This document shows positions 54,045-64,000 of a DNA stretch of 64,000 bases, piece after piece. The stretch's first letter is position 1; every line of letters begins with the position of its first letter. The stretch comes from Terebella lapidaria (Eukaryota > Annelida > Polychaeta > Terebellida > Terebellidae), in the NCBI GenBank assembly GCA_949152475.1, contig OX424564.1, positions 31,556,165-31,620,164 on the forward strand. The letters run 5' to 3'. A program made the position numbers and the translations under genes. The notes below the pieces were generated by a model. That model did no database searches, was not told where the DNA came from, and saw only the letters and a program-made list of their open reading frames with translations.

Positions 54045-55319
54045 TTTCATACACTCATATGATTTTGTGTTCTCTTCGTTACGTCATATGATGGTTCTCA
54101 CTCAGTTTAATGGAATACGTGACACTAGGTGGTCATAGCCTGTTCAAATGAATATATGTAAATAATTATGGTTCGTATGTTGTACATATACACCCTCATG
54201 TGAATAAATATATTTGTGAATATAGGAATATATGCATGATAACCATTTTGAGGTATATACATACCGTTCATTAGGAACTGAGAGATGCCCACTACATACT
54301 ATTTACAAAAGTCATTTAAAACCAACAAACATTTAATCATGTTCGCCCAATAATGTGAAAAAATATAGCCAGCCAAATTAGGTAGCCAATAGTGGCTTGA
54401 ATATTTTGATGGAAATGTATGCTTGACTTCCATATCGAATTTGACATGTTCATAATACTTAACTTCCATATATTGAATTTGACATATTCATAAATCACAC
54501 AAGCAACATTCAAATGCTTAGCTATGAGTCTAATGCATGATATTGGATTAACCTGGATAAATCCCGTGATACAAATGAACAATGTCTGCTTGATACTCCA
54601 CATTACAACACCAGAATAATGATTTCAATTGTCACTTTTCATATCAGTTTTGCAACTTGTGCTCTCATATTCACGATTGATGTATTGCAATATCAATTAC
54701 AGCTTATTCATTTTCAATCAAGTTATTCTTGAAAGAAATGATTTTATGTGGGGTTTATTTAATATTTCGAAATTGGTAACTCTCTTGTCGGAAAGTTGCA
54801 TTGTACTGATTTCATCAGGTGTACAGTAGTAATAGCTAGATTTCACACACTCTCATCTACATTTTATACAAAGAACGAATATTAGGTTGGGCAATGTTTC
54901 TATGCGGAACTATTTTATTTTAGGTTTTTTATTGTCATTATTAAAATCTTGTGTTACTGGCGTTGAAAGGTTGGTAAAAGCATGTACCTGTGTGATACTA
55001 TGTGTGGCATTGGTGGTGATACGTTGATAAAAGCATGTACCTGTGCAATATCATTTGGATTTTATTACAGCAGATTCATTTGGGTATACGTCCTCGTGTA
55101 AAATCTCATTATATGATACAATCACTGCAGCTACAAACCGTTTAGTCACACTCAACTATACTGATATAAAAAATATAATGATATATCATATATTTCATTC
55201 AGAGCTAATAACTTCTATAATCGGGAAGTGATGAGTACATCAGTTGAAGTATTTCATAGAGCAGCCCATACTGACAGTATGTACTACCAACATGATGGTT
55301 CCCACGATCACTATCGTTT
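54045..55319. repeat. Segmental duplication block A (first copy)
   Basis: Matches 58955-61178 in order (ATATGATTTTGTGTTCTCTT, CACTAGGTGGTCATAGCCTG, GATACTCCACATTACAACAC, GGTTCCCACGATCACTATCG). It lacks the ~420-bp insertion and the expanded minisatellite of the second copy. It begins about 100 bp after the gene 2 stop. Confidence 0.9.
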
Positions 55320-55344
55320 AGATGCAACATCATAATATATATAA

Positions 55345-55595
55345 TAATAATAATCCGATTTATTTAACGACGGTCCATGATGATAGGCAATTCTGCCTGT
55401 CTTCCTCATCCCCCGTCGGGTGGCAATTTAGAACTTGGAAAGCACATTCGAATGGAGAAACATTTGCATTGCCAGGATGAAAACTCCACCTACTTTGTGC
55501 CGGTGACGGGGATCCAACACGGGGATCACCTACCGCCTCTGAGCTTCGTTGCTTCAAGAGCCACCGGTCCCATCCACTCGGCCACAGAGGTAACA
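55345..55595 (-). mobile_element. tRNA-derived SINE
   Basis: On the minus strand the 5' end carries an A box TGGCCGAGTGG (55574-55584) and, about 70 bp further, a B-box-like GTTGGATCCCC, spaced like a long-variable-arm (Leu/Ser type) tRNA. The 3' end is an (ATT)n tail near 55345. AACATC on both sides (about 55327 and 55592) may be the target duplication. The second copy of the duplicated region lacks it. Confidence 0.75.
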
Positions 55596-55604
55596 TCTTC
55601 AATG

Positions 55605-56569
55605 CTTTGAAGACCAGTGACAATCAGAGAGGTCTTCATATTGATGGATGTATAATTGGCACAATTTTAAATTTGATGGAGGTGTTCTACATTCTGTTCA
55701 GAAATGTCATAATGAAATGATAATAGACATATTCAATTCCGAATGCTCTGAAAACATCTACCACATTAATCATTCATCTGGGGTAACAACATACCTTCCT
55801 TTATTGAGAAGAATTAGTTCAACCAGTCAGTATTGCTCAACAGAGCACTGATTCATACATTCCACCAATGCTTCATTACATCTATAGTCTGGTCATTGAC
55901 ACTATGGCTCTTAAAATGTCAATACCTCATAACAACTGATAGTATTTTCACATCGCTATTAACACACTGATGGTCGAATTATAATAGTTGCCTATCAATG
56001 GACGGTTGTGGAACAAATAGTCACCCGCGATGCTATACACATTCATAAATACAACTTCATAAATAGTATTTTGTTGCTTAGAGGGAAATGTGTCCAGGTT
56101 CTTCACGTTCTATGAAACAAAATATGGAACACAAGGCAGAGGTATTTAACCTGTAATGTAGATTGCATCGTTGATAATATTCATATTCGTACCGTGGGTA
56201 ACACCTTTAACAATAGGCCAGACTGTGGTCTACAGGGCTGGTAAGTCACGTGCCGTCACGATGGGATTTCTGGTGACAAACAAACATACTAATACACCTT
56301 TTGTTTAATACGAGCAACCCCTTAGAACTGTAATAAAAATGTATGTTTGTTTGTCACAAGATCACACTGTGACGGCATGTGATTACCAATCCTATCAAAC
56401 ATAAATACCTAGGGGTGTGTCGTGTGAAATAGTGTGATTGTAATACCAACTGTGATAACAATCAAATGATATGCACAAAATTCAGAAGCTATAAAGGTGC
56501 ATACATTGATAAAAAGAAACAAAAAGTCGTGCCATAAGCTAACCCCTCCACCTCGTGGTAACAGTAACG
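55605..56569. repeat. Segmental duplication block B (first copy)
   Basis: Matches 62417-63357 (AAGACCAGTGACAAT.AGAG, GGTGTTCTACATTCTGTTCA, CAATAGGCCAGACTGTGGTC, AAGTCACGTGCCGTCACGAT). It ends where R1 copy D begins. Confidence 0.9.
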
Positions 56570-57395
56570 AACAAGAAAATGCAGCTAACTGCGGGAGACG
56601 ACATTAGAGCTCGAGCACACCATCAGCACCACGAGACCTGAATATATCTTACACAACCCCCCCCCCCCCTTATAAAAAAAAAAATTGAAACATATCATGT
56701 CCCACATGATTCCAATTCATTCCCGTATATTATGATGAAACACATAGGCCTACTTCAATCATATTCCTAATGAGTAAACATTCATTTTGAACTCAATGAA
56801 TCAGACACGCCTTATAAAATGATATTGAACCTCAATAAAATATCCTTAAAATATTGGAAACTATGAGGAATATCTGCATCTGATATCCTGATATAGATAA
56901 CACATGCATACTGAGCAAATTAAAAGACCAGTTTAAAATAAAAAGGTTTCGCAACCCAGCATGGAACACCTACAATATGTCCAATTACAGTAAATGTAGT
57001 CGTGGTACCGCAGACGAATCGTTGTGTTTACTTCATGACGCCAAAGAATGCCACACGCAAGGTTACATGTACAATTGTACATGCATGCACAAATGCTGCA
57101 CAGAAAATTGTGCGTTCCAAAGTACGCGTCATTGCGGTAAAATTTGCTTTGCATTCTGGGAACGTGAATTTCCATCGGCTCCGCCATTTTGACGTTTTCC
57201 AGACGAGCTGACCATTTTGCGTAATTTTCTCAAACCTAACACATCGATTTATGCATTATATATCTGTGGAATATTCCAAGCTTGCCATCAAATCGAGAGA
57301 TTTTATGTCAAGGACGAAGAAAATCCTCATTTGAAGTAGGTGTACAAAGGTTTACATGCGAAAACGGGCGTCGATAGGTTGGCATGAAACCTCCA
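56570..57395 (+). mobile_element. Interspersed repeat R1, copy D
   Basis: Same landmarks as copies A and B in reverse order: AACAAGAAAATGCAGCTAAC, GAGCACACCATCAGCACCAC, a C-run at about 56657, CCATTTTGACGTTTTCC, ending GGTTGGCATGAAACCTCCAT. The second copy of block B continues without it at 63357, which places its left boundary. Confidence 0.7.
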
Positions 57396-58020
57396 TAAAA
57401 AAGCACCAGATCTCCTCGGACGGAAGAAGTCAATAGCGTGTTCATTTCTAGCACTTTTTTCCAAAAGTACATTTCACCATATTATATTCCTTACCAGTTG
57501 GAACAAGCATGTGGCTGCAAGTCCTAAATACCTACTGCACCATAGATATGGTTATTAATATGAATATTATTAATGATGCAATTGCCATTGCGGGTCAAGT
57601 ACCTCGTCATTGTTTCCATTTATTGTTTCATAGAAAATGTGGAACCTAGATACATTTCCCTCCAAGCAACAGACACTATCCGTGCAGTTGTATAAATTGT
57701 ATAACATAGTGGGTTATTATTTATTGAACAACCTTCTATCGATAGGTAACTATTATAATGCCACCATCAGTGTGTTAATAGTAGTGTTAAAATACTATCA
57801 ATCGTAATGAGGTATTGGCATTTCGTGAGCCATAGTCAAACACCAGACTGTCGATGAGATGAAGCAATATTGCAATGTATTAGTAAATCTTCCGTTGAAC
57901 AATACTGATTAGTTAAATTAACTTTTCCCAATAAAAAGAATCAGACAAGTAATATTGTTAGATATATGGGAGTTGAATCCGATCACTTCCTACGTAACAT
58001 TATAATTGACCACATTAATT
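57396..58020. repeat. Spacer with an inverted copy of the 48.9-51.3 kb repeat family
   Basis: 57403-57465 resembles 63764-63830 (GCACCAGATCTCC, GAAGAAGTCAATAGCG). About 57560-57910 is an inverse, diverged copy of the family seen in the 1.2-kb tandem duplication and in block B (CATCAGTGTGTTAATAG, GAGCCATAGTCA). No gene. Confidence 0.6.
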
Positions 58021-58180
58021 TGGTTTGCCAATCGTCACTTTTCCACCTGAAATATGTGTTGTTTCTCAAATAATTAACTTCCCCCAGATGTGAAGGTTAC
58101 TGGTTTGCTAATCGTCACTTTTCCACCTAAAATATGTGTTGTTTCTCAAATAATTAACTTCCCACAGATGTGAAGGCTAC
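58021..58180. repeat. 80-bp tandem duplication that doubles a 3' splice site
   Basis: 58021-58100 and 58101-58180 differ at only a few bases. Each contains the pyrimidine-rich acceptor CTTCCCCCAG or CTTCCCACAG followed by ATGTGAAGG. Confidence 0.95.
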
Positions 58181-58322
58181 TGGGGTAGATGCTTTCAGTA
58201 TAATAAGGATTGACGATGTCAATTGTCAGATTGTCAATGCAACCAATGCAACTCTCGTCAATGCAACCAATGGCTCTGTACCCCACTATGTAAATGAACT
58301 CGTTCGCGAAAATGTTTCATAA
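58168..58322 (+). CDS. Candidate terminal exon, Asn-glycosylation-rich tail
   Basis: Starts after CAG at 58167, in the phase that continues a codon begun by a G, exactly as exon 2 of the PAN-like genes ends. It reads DVKATGVDAFSIIRIDDVNC, then a segment with four N-x-S/T sequons (NAT, NAT, NAT, NGS), then HYVNELVRENVS and TAA at 58320-58322. It could be an alternative last exon of the gene at 51792 or the remnant of another paralogue whose other exons are lost. No upstream exon was found between 53900 and 58020. Use of the upstream duplicate acceptor (58087) would give a different tail that stops at about 58172. Confidence 0.5.
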
Positions 58323-58954
58323 AGGACTGCCAGTTCCATCCACCTTCGAGATCATAGAACAAATCTTATGACATACGATTAATGACAGTGGAATAAGGAA
58401 CACTCATTCGGATAATCAGCAAAGATTGTGAATAACAAAGCTTTTGTGATTTTTGTTTATTTTCTATTTCCTGTATACAAAATAGAACTGCGGACAAATC
58501 TTGTGTGCACAATTTCATAAATGGGTGTTACGTCAGGTGTAATGAATGAGTTGTACCAACTTCCGCCATCACGTGACCCTCCAGTAGCCCCATTTCACCC
58601 GATTATGTTCAGTATCCTTGGACTCTAATTGTGGAACATTTTTCTAGGCATTCCTGGGTCTCTAGGTATCTTGGTGTATGTGAGATATACCAATGTATAT
58701 TTGTAGCATGAATAGAACATAGAACTTGTTTACTGTATCAATACGATGTATGCGATGATTTTTGGTGCATAAACTCCGTGTGAAAAACCTGTGTAATAAC
58801 AAATTTTGTTGACATTACTTGACATACCTTGTTTGCTATAGTTACGAATAATTAATATATATTTTCGTCATTAATTTGCGAGTCAAACAAGTGATGGAGA
58901 ATACCCCCAGTTGGGCATCGGAAAAAACCACATTCGTCTTCAAAAGGAAACGTC
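58323..58954. other. Possible 3' UTR of the 58168 exon, no other gene
   Basis: AT-rich sequence between the candidate exon and segmental block A, with no supported feature. Confidence 0.3.
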
Positions 58955-59689
58955 ATTTGCATACACTTATATGATTTTGTGTTCTCTTCGTTACGTCATA
59001 TGATAGTTCTCACTCAGTTTAATGGAACAAGTGACACTAGGTGGTCATAGCCTGTTCAAATGAATATATGTAAATAATTATGGTTCGTTTGTTGTACATA
59101 TACACCCACATGTGAATAAATATATTTGTGAATATAAGAATATATGCATGATAACCATTTTGAGGTATATAAATACCGTTCATTAGGAACTGAGAGATGC
59201 CCACTACATACTATTCACAAAAGTCATTTAAAACCAACAAACATTTAATCATGTTCGCCCAATAATGTGAAAATATATAGCTAGCCAAATTAACTAGCCA
59301 ATAGTGGCTTAACTATTTTGATGGGAATATATGCTTGACTTCCATATCGAATTTGACATGTTCATAATACTTATTAACTTTCATTATGAATTTGACATAT
59401 TAATAAATCACACATGAATGTCATTTGATTCAAACAACATTGAAATGCTTAGTTATGAGTATAATGCATGATATTGGATCAACCTGAACAAATCCCGTGA
59501 TACAAATGAACAATGTCTGCTTGATACTCCACATTACAACACCAGAATAATGATTTCTATTGTCGTTTTTTTTTTCATATCAGTTTTGCAACTTGTGCTC
59601 TCATCTTCATGATTGATGATTGATGTATTGCAATAACAATTACAGCTTATTCATTTTCAATCAAGTTTTTCCTGAAATAAATGACTTTA

Positions 59690-60110
59690 TCATGCAGAGA
59701 CTACACGAACGGCGTTACATGTATATCAGCACAAAATCTTAATGTCAAATCGAGATTTCGCGAAATAGGAGTTGACTGGTGTTGGGTTGTCAATCAGTTG
59801 GAACCAAAAGATGGCTTTCACGAAAGCATTTTTAAACCAGTACCAGGAAGTGTCCCGCCTCAACCAAACTTTCTAGTTTGTCCCGTTATATATATACCTG
59901 TCCACCCGTCCCGCTTCGTCACACTTTCAACGGCTCTCGGCTAACCCTCCCACCCTCCTGGGCTATTGTGTGTGTGGGATTTGTCTATGGGGTTTTGTCT
60001 ATTTTATTATACATGTTCTTCATTTGTCAATACCATGTATTATTAACATGTCGTTTTTAGTACAGTAGAATACTTTGCCCACACACACGTGCTCTGGTTT
60101 AAAGAATTTT
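59690..60110 (+). other. ~420-bp segment absent from the first block A copy
   Basis: Flanking sequence on both sides matches 54730-54760 without it. It is GC-richer than its surroundings and holds an open frame (59681-59944, CRDYTNGVTCISAQN, DWCWVVNQLEPKDGF) that could be a captured exon or chance. No inverted ends or target duplication were recognised. Confidence 0.5.
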
Positions 60111-60289
60111 TGGATTTTATTTTATGTGGAGTTTTTTTTCCATATTTCGAAATGGTTTACTCACTTGTCGGAAAGTTGTATTGTAATAATTCCATCAGGT
60201 GTATAGTAGAAACAGCTACATTTCATACACTCTTATCTACAGGTTGGTTTTTGTTTCTATGCGAATTTTTTGGATTTTAGGAATTCATT

Positions 60290-60905
60290 TTCATCATTAA
60301 AATCTTGTGGTATTAGTGGTGGTAGGTTGATAAAAGCTTGTACCTGTGTAATATTATGTGTGGTATTGGTGGTGATAAGTTGACTAAAGCATGTACCTCT
60401 GGAATATTATGTGTGATATTGGTGGTGATAGATTGATAAAAGCTTGTACCTGTGTAATATTATGTGTGGTATTGGTGTTGATAGGTTGATACAAGCTTGT
60501 ACCTGTGTAATATTAGGTGTGGTATTGGTGGGTAATTTATAAAGCTTGTGCCTGTGTAATATTATGTGTGGTATTGGTGGGTAATTTGTAAAGCTTGTGC
60601 CTGTGTAATATTATGTGTGGTATTGGTGGGTAATTTGTAAAGCTTGTGCCTGTGTAATATTATGTGTGGTATTGGTGGGTAATTTGTAAAGCTTGTGCCT
60701 GCGTAATATTATGTGTGGTATTGGTGGGTAATTTGTAAAGCTTGTGCCTGTGTAATATTATGTGTGGCATTGGTGGGTAATTTGTAAAGCTTGTGCCTGT
60801 GTAATATTATGTGTGGTATTGGTGGGTAATTTGTAAAGCTTGTGCCTGTGTAATATTATGTGTGGTATTGGTGGGTAATTTATAAAGCATGTACCGGTGT
60901 AATAT
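60290..60905. repeat. ~45-60 bp minisatellite (GCTTGTGCCTGTGTAATATT)
   Basis: About twelve units of GTGTGGTATTGGTGGGTAAT plus TGTAAAGCTTGTGCC. The first few units carry a longer GGTGATA(G/A)GTTGATAAAAGC version. The first block A copy has only two such units (about 54960-55050). Confidence 0.92.
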
Positions 60906-61178
60906 TAGTTGGATTTTTTATTACAGCAGATTCATTTGGGTATAAGTCTCGTGTAAAAACTTATTATACGATACAATCACTCCTGCTACAAACCGTTTAG
61001 TCACACACACAACTATATTGATATAAAAACTCTATTGATATATATCATATATTTCATTCAGAACTAATACCTTATATAATCAGGGAGTGATGAGTATATC
61101 AGTTGAAGTATTTCGTAAACCAGCACATACTGACAGTATGTACTACCAACATGATGGTTCCCACGATCACTATCGTTT

Positions 61179-61840
61179 TACATTTCACATATTCAATAAT
61201 AAATGATAATTACCCACGACGCTGAAGTAAATACTGTAATTCAAAGCCAGTGTCCCTGAATTAGCATTGATGGCATTTTCTTTGGCGTATTTGATGTTAG
61301 CAAAACATTATGAATAAATTAAGCCATTGGAAGCATGAAATACTGAAAGTGAATGTTTTTTCCTGTTGACAATCTGGGGGTATCCGTCATTTGTGTGACT
61401 CACATGTTATTGATGAAAATATCAATTAATTATTTGTAATTATAAAGAACTGTCAAGACCTTGCAATTGAGTAAGGTTAATATAGTTGGTTGCTTAACAA
61501 TTGTTTATACAAAGTACACCACAAATCATGCAAGAATCTTATCCATACAGTACACTAATTCTATGTTCAACACGAGTCATGCCAGAAATATACATTGGTA
61601 TATCTTATATATACTGAAATACCCAAAATCCCTGGCATGACCAGAGAAATGTTTTGCAATATGGGTCCTACAATACTGAATGAATGTCACCATAATTGCT
61701 ATGCTGGGCGTGTGTAATCAGGAAAATCAGGCTACTGGTCAGGTGATGGTGGAAGGTTGAAGTTGTTATAGTTATCGCCATCATGTGAAATAAACACTGC
61801 CACGTTGTGATAGTGAAGGATGAAAAAATGATGCGAGTCA
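61179..61840. other. Spacer partly shared with 47.8-48.1 kb, no gene
   Basis: 61220-61400 resembles 47800-48010. The rest is AT-rich with no feature. Confidence 0.4.
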
Positions 61841-62164
61841 ACTTCGTCAAGTTCATCTCTGAAATACCGAACACAATGTTACAGGGTTTGGGAAATCTGC
61901 TTGCCCGAGAGGGGGTTCGAACCCAGGACACGACGAATGGTAGTCCAACTCTCTACCAAGTAAGCTAAAGGTATATCCATCTAGCCGAGCTAACTAGTAT
62001 GAATGCTGACTACCAAACTGGGCGAACCCTGAATGGGCCCTGGCACATACTGCCTCCTCTTCAGAAATCTTGTCCTCGAGTTTTGGACAACTCCCGACAT
62101 TGCGTAGAACACACTACTTGTATCCTCACTTCGTCAAGTTCATCTCTGGAATACCGAACACAAT
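61841..62164 (-). mobile_element. tRNA-derived SINE-like insert flanked by 37-bp direct repeats
   Basis: The direct repeats 61841-61877 and 62128-62164 differ at one base (ACTTCGTCAAGTTCATCTCT...). Between them, on the minus strand, are an A-box-like TAGCTTACTTGGTAGAG (61951-61967) and a B box GGTTCGAACCC (61914-61924) at tRNA spacing. Acceptor ends do not pair, so it is not a functional tRNA gene. A 37-bp duplication is long for a SINE target site. Confidence 0.6.
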
Positions 62165-62416
62165 ATTTGTACGCAACCTTATTTTGGATACAGGAAAGGC
62201 CTCTAGGGCCAGAAAAAACAAACATCGCACAAACTGTATTATTCCGAAAACATGACGATGGTGATACAACTGGAATTTTCTTTTCTCTCCACTCGATAGT
62301 ACTTGTCTGTAATAAAATTAGTTCTAGGATCTTGAAGGTGGATGGAGCTGACAGAGCCTTCCGTCAAACATTCATGCAGACAAGCTCATCTATATTGTAA
62401 TGTACAGAGCCATAGG
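62165..62416. other. Short spacer, no gene supported
   Basis: An open frame at 61999-62400 crosses the direct repeat and shows no domain, so it is not taken as coding. Confidence 0.3.
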
Positions 62417-63357
62417 TTGCTTTTAAGACCAGTGACAATTAGAGAGGTCTTCATATTGATGGATGTATAATTGGTACAATTTTAAATTTGCTGGAGGTGT
62501 TCTACATTCTGTTCAGAAATGTCATAATGAAATGATAATAGACATATTCAATTCCGAATGCTCATTACAGTAATCATTCATCTGGGGTAACAACATACCT
62601 TCCTTTATTGAGAAGAATTAGTTCAACCAGTCAGTATTGTTCAACAGAGCATTGATTCATACATTCCACCAATGCTTCATTACATCTATAGTCTGGTCAT
62701 TGACACTATGGCTCGTAAAATGTCAATACCCCATAACAACTGATAGTATTTTTCACATTGCTATTAACACACTGTTGGTCGAATTATAATAGTTGCGGTT
62801 GTGGAACAAATAATCACCCGCGATATACACATTCATAAATACAACTTCATAAATAGTATTAATTGCTTAGAGGGAAATGTGTCCAGGTTCTTCAAGTTCT
62901 ATGAAACAAAATATGGAAACAAGGCAGAGGTATTTAACCTGTAATGCCGATTGCATCGTTGATAATATTCATAATCGTACCATAGGTAACACTTTTAACA
63001 ATAGGCCAGACTGTGGTCTACAGGGCTGGTAAGTCACGTGCCGTCACGATGGGATTTCTGGTGACAAACATACTAGTACACCTTTTGTTTAATACGAGTA
63101 ACCCGTTAGAACTGTAATAAAAATGTTTGTTTGTTTGTCACAAGAATCACACTGTGACGGCAAGTGATTACCAACCCTATCAAACATAAATTCCTAGGGG
63201 TGTGTCGTGTGAAATAGTGTGATTGTAATACCAACTGTGATAATAATCAATTGATATGCACAAAATTCAGAAGCGATAAAGGTGCATACATTGAGAAAAA
63301 GAAAATAAATCGTCGTGTCATAAGCTAACCCCTCCACCTCCTGGTAACGGTAACGAA
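62417..63357. repeat. Segmental duplication block B (second copy)
   Basis: Matches 55605-56569 with small indels. It ends at GGTAACG(A)ATAACATG, where the first copy has R1 copy D instead. Confidence 0.9.
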
Positions 63358-64000
63358 TAACATGCTTATTACAGTACATTTCCCTGGTAACCATATTTAC
63401 TCATCTCGGGCTAAATTTCCTGTTATTTGTTTATGTTTTTGTTACGTGGTGTACTAATTTTTGCTTACATAAGTGCCAGTGATGATTGGTAGAAATACAC
63501 ACCGAAAATACTGGATAAAGACTTGACAGACGGTTGAAATATATCGATGTAAATATATATTTGTGGCATTTGTTCTATATAAACACTTACATGTGATACT
63601 TTGAATATGTATAATAACAATTTGTTGTATATCAATAAAGCTTATATATATGCAAAAAAGGGTATTTAGGGATTTAAAACCATGGACGTTTCATTATGTG
63701 GGTCCTACATATGAAAAAAAGGTCAATAAATAGATAGTCAACAAGAATCATATCTGGTGCAAAGCACCAGATCTCCCCGGATGAAAGAAGTCAATAGCGC
63801 GTCCATTTCTAGCACTGTTTCCAATTTAATTCCGTGCGCATATTATATAGGCCTACAATGTCCATGCACGACGAATACCGATGTCAAGGCAATTGGTACC
63901 GTATAGTTCGTATGAACACTGGTGAATAGTATCCCTGATCAAGAACGCCCATCAAAAAATAGCCAAGGTGTTCATAAAATTCAGCACCGTTTTCTATTTG
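63358..64000. other. Right edge, no gene seen
   Basis: AT-rich. 63764-63830 repeats a phrase found at 57403-57465. No coding feature. Confidence 0.4.

Larger units (their letters stand above)
58955..61178. repeat. Segmental duplication block A (second copy)
   Basis: Same order as 54045-55319, longer by an inserted segment (about 59690-60110) and a minisatellite expansion (about 60290-60905). Confidence 0.9.

Noticed and set aside
61905..61985. Functional tRNA gene
   Set aside because: A and B boxes are present but the acceptor ends do not pair.

Overview
The window looks like nuclear DNA of a marine invertebrate, probably a lophotrochozoan such as a mollusc. This is a low-confidence guess from style: AT-rich sequence, many TACATGTA and TAGGCCTA words, GT-AG introns in small secreted-protein genes, and a very high load of mixed transposons. 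No prokaryotic operons, rRNA genes or intact tRNA genes were seen.

Region 1 (1-9.0 kb) is a nested transposon stack. A non-LTR retrotransposon on the minus strand (LINE-A) runs from about 8.7 kb off the left edge. Its ORF1 has a coiled coil, an RRM-like domain and, unusually, a C-terminal NADAR domain. ORF1 is split by a 3.8-kb insertion (4255-8051) that has inverted ends and a TAA target duplication. That insertion holds a decayed Penelope-like reverse transcriptase and a second, 5'-truncated LINE (LINE-B).

Region 2 (9.15-22.54 kb) is a complete, apparently young Ty3/Gypsy-type retrotransposon of 13.4 kb. Its LTRs look identical apart from a 5-bp indel at the start. It has gag, a pol frame broken by one in-frame TGA, and an extra 932-residue ORF downstream of pol. 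The whole element, coding and non-coding, is studded on its sense strand with the motif CGRCCCHG. It sits inside a ~95-bp satellite (9.01-9.15 and 22.54-24.39 kb).

Region 3 (24.4-38.5 kb) is repeat-rich. It holds a ~50-bp VNTR, a 1-kb inverted-repeat element with an 8-bp target duplication, palindromic short tandem arrays, several degenerate long-unit tandem repeats, a foldback-like element, copies of an interspersed repeat called R1 here, a 5'-truncated LINE (LINE-C) and a 1.38-kb solo LTR. Its only candidate gene is a 311-codon ORF of unknown function at 31.9-32.85 kb.

Region 4 (38.8-64 kb) is a locally duplicated gene neighbourhood. Two paralogous three-exon genes (39150-40633 and 51792-53900) encode small secreted proteins with PAN/apple-like cysteine modules. 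A decayed third copy lies at 46.04-46.58 kb. A phase-compatible, Asn-glycosylation-rich terminal exon lies at 58168-58322, next to an 80-bp tandem duplication of its own 3' splice site. Around the genes are a 1.2-kb tandem duplication (48.9-51.36 kb), paired segmental duplications (54.0-56.6 and 58.95-63.36 kb), a foldback element made of inverted tandem arrays (42812-44002), a 134-bp array rich in nuclear-receptor half-sites (44.9-45.9 kb) and two tRNA-derived SINE-like sequences.

Introns, gene ends and expression cannot be confirmed from sequence alone. Family assignments rest on motifs read by eye.
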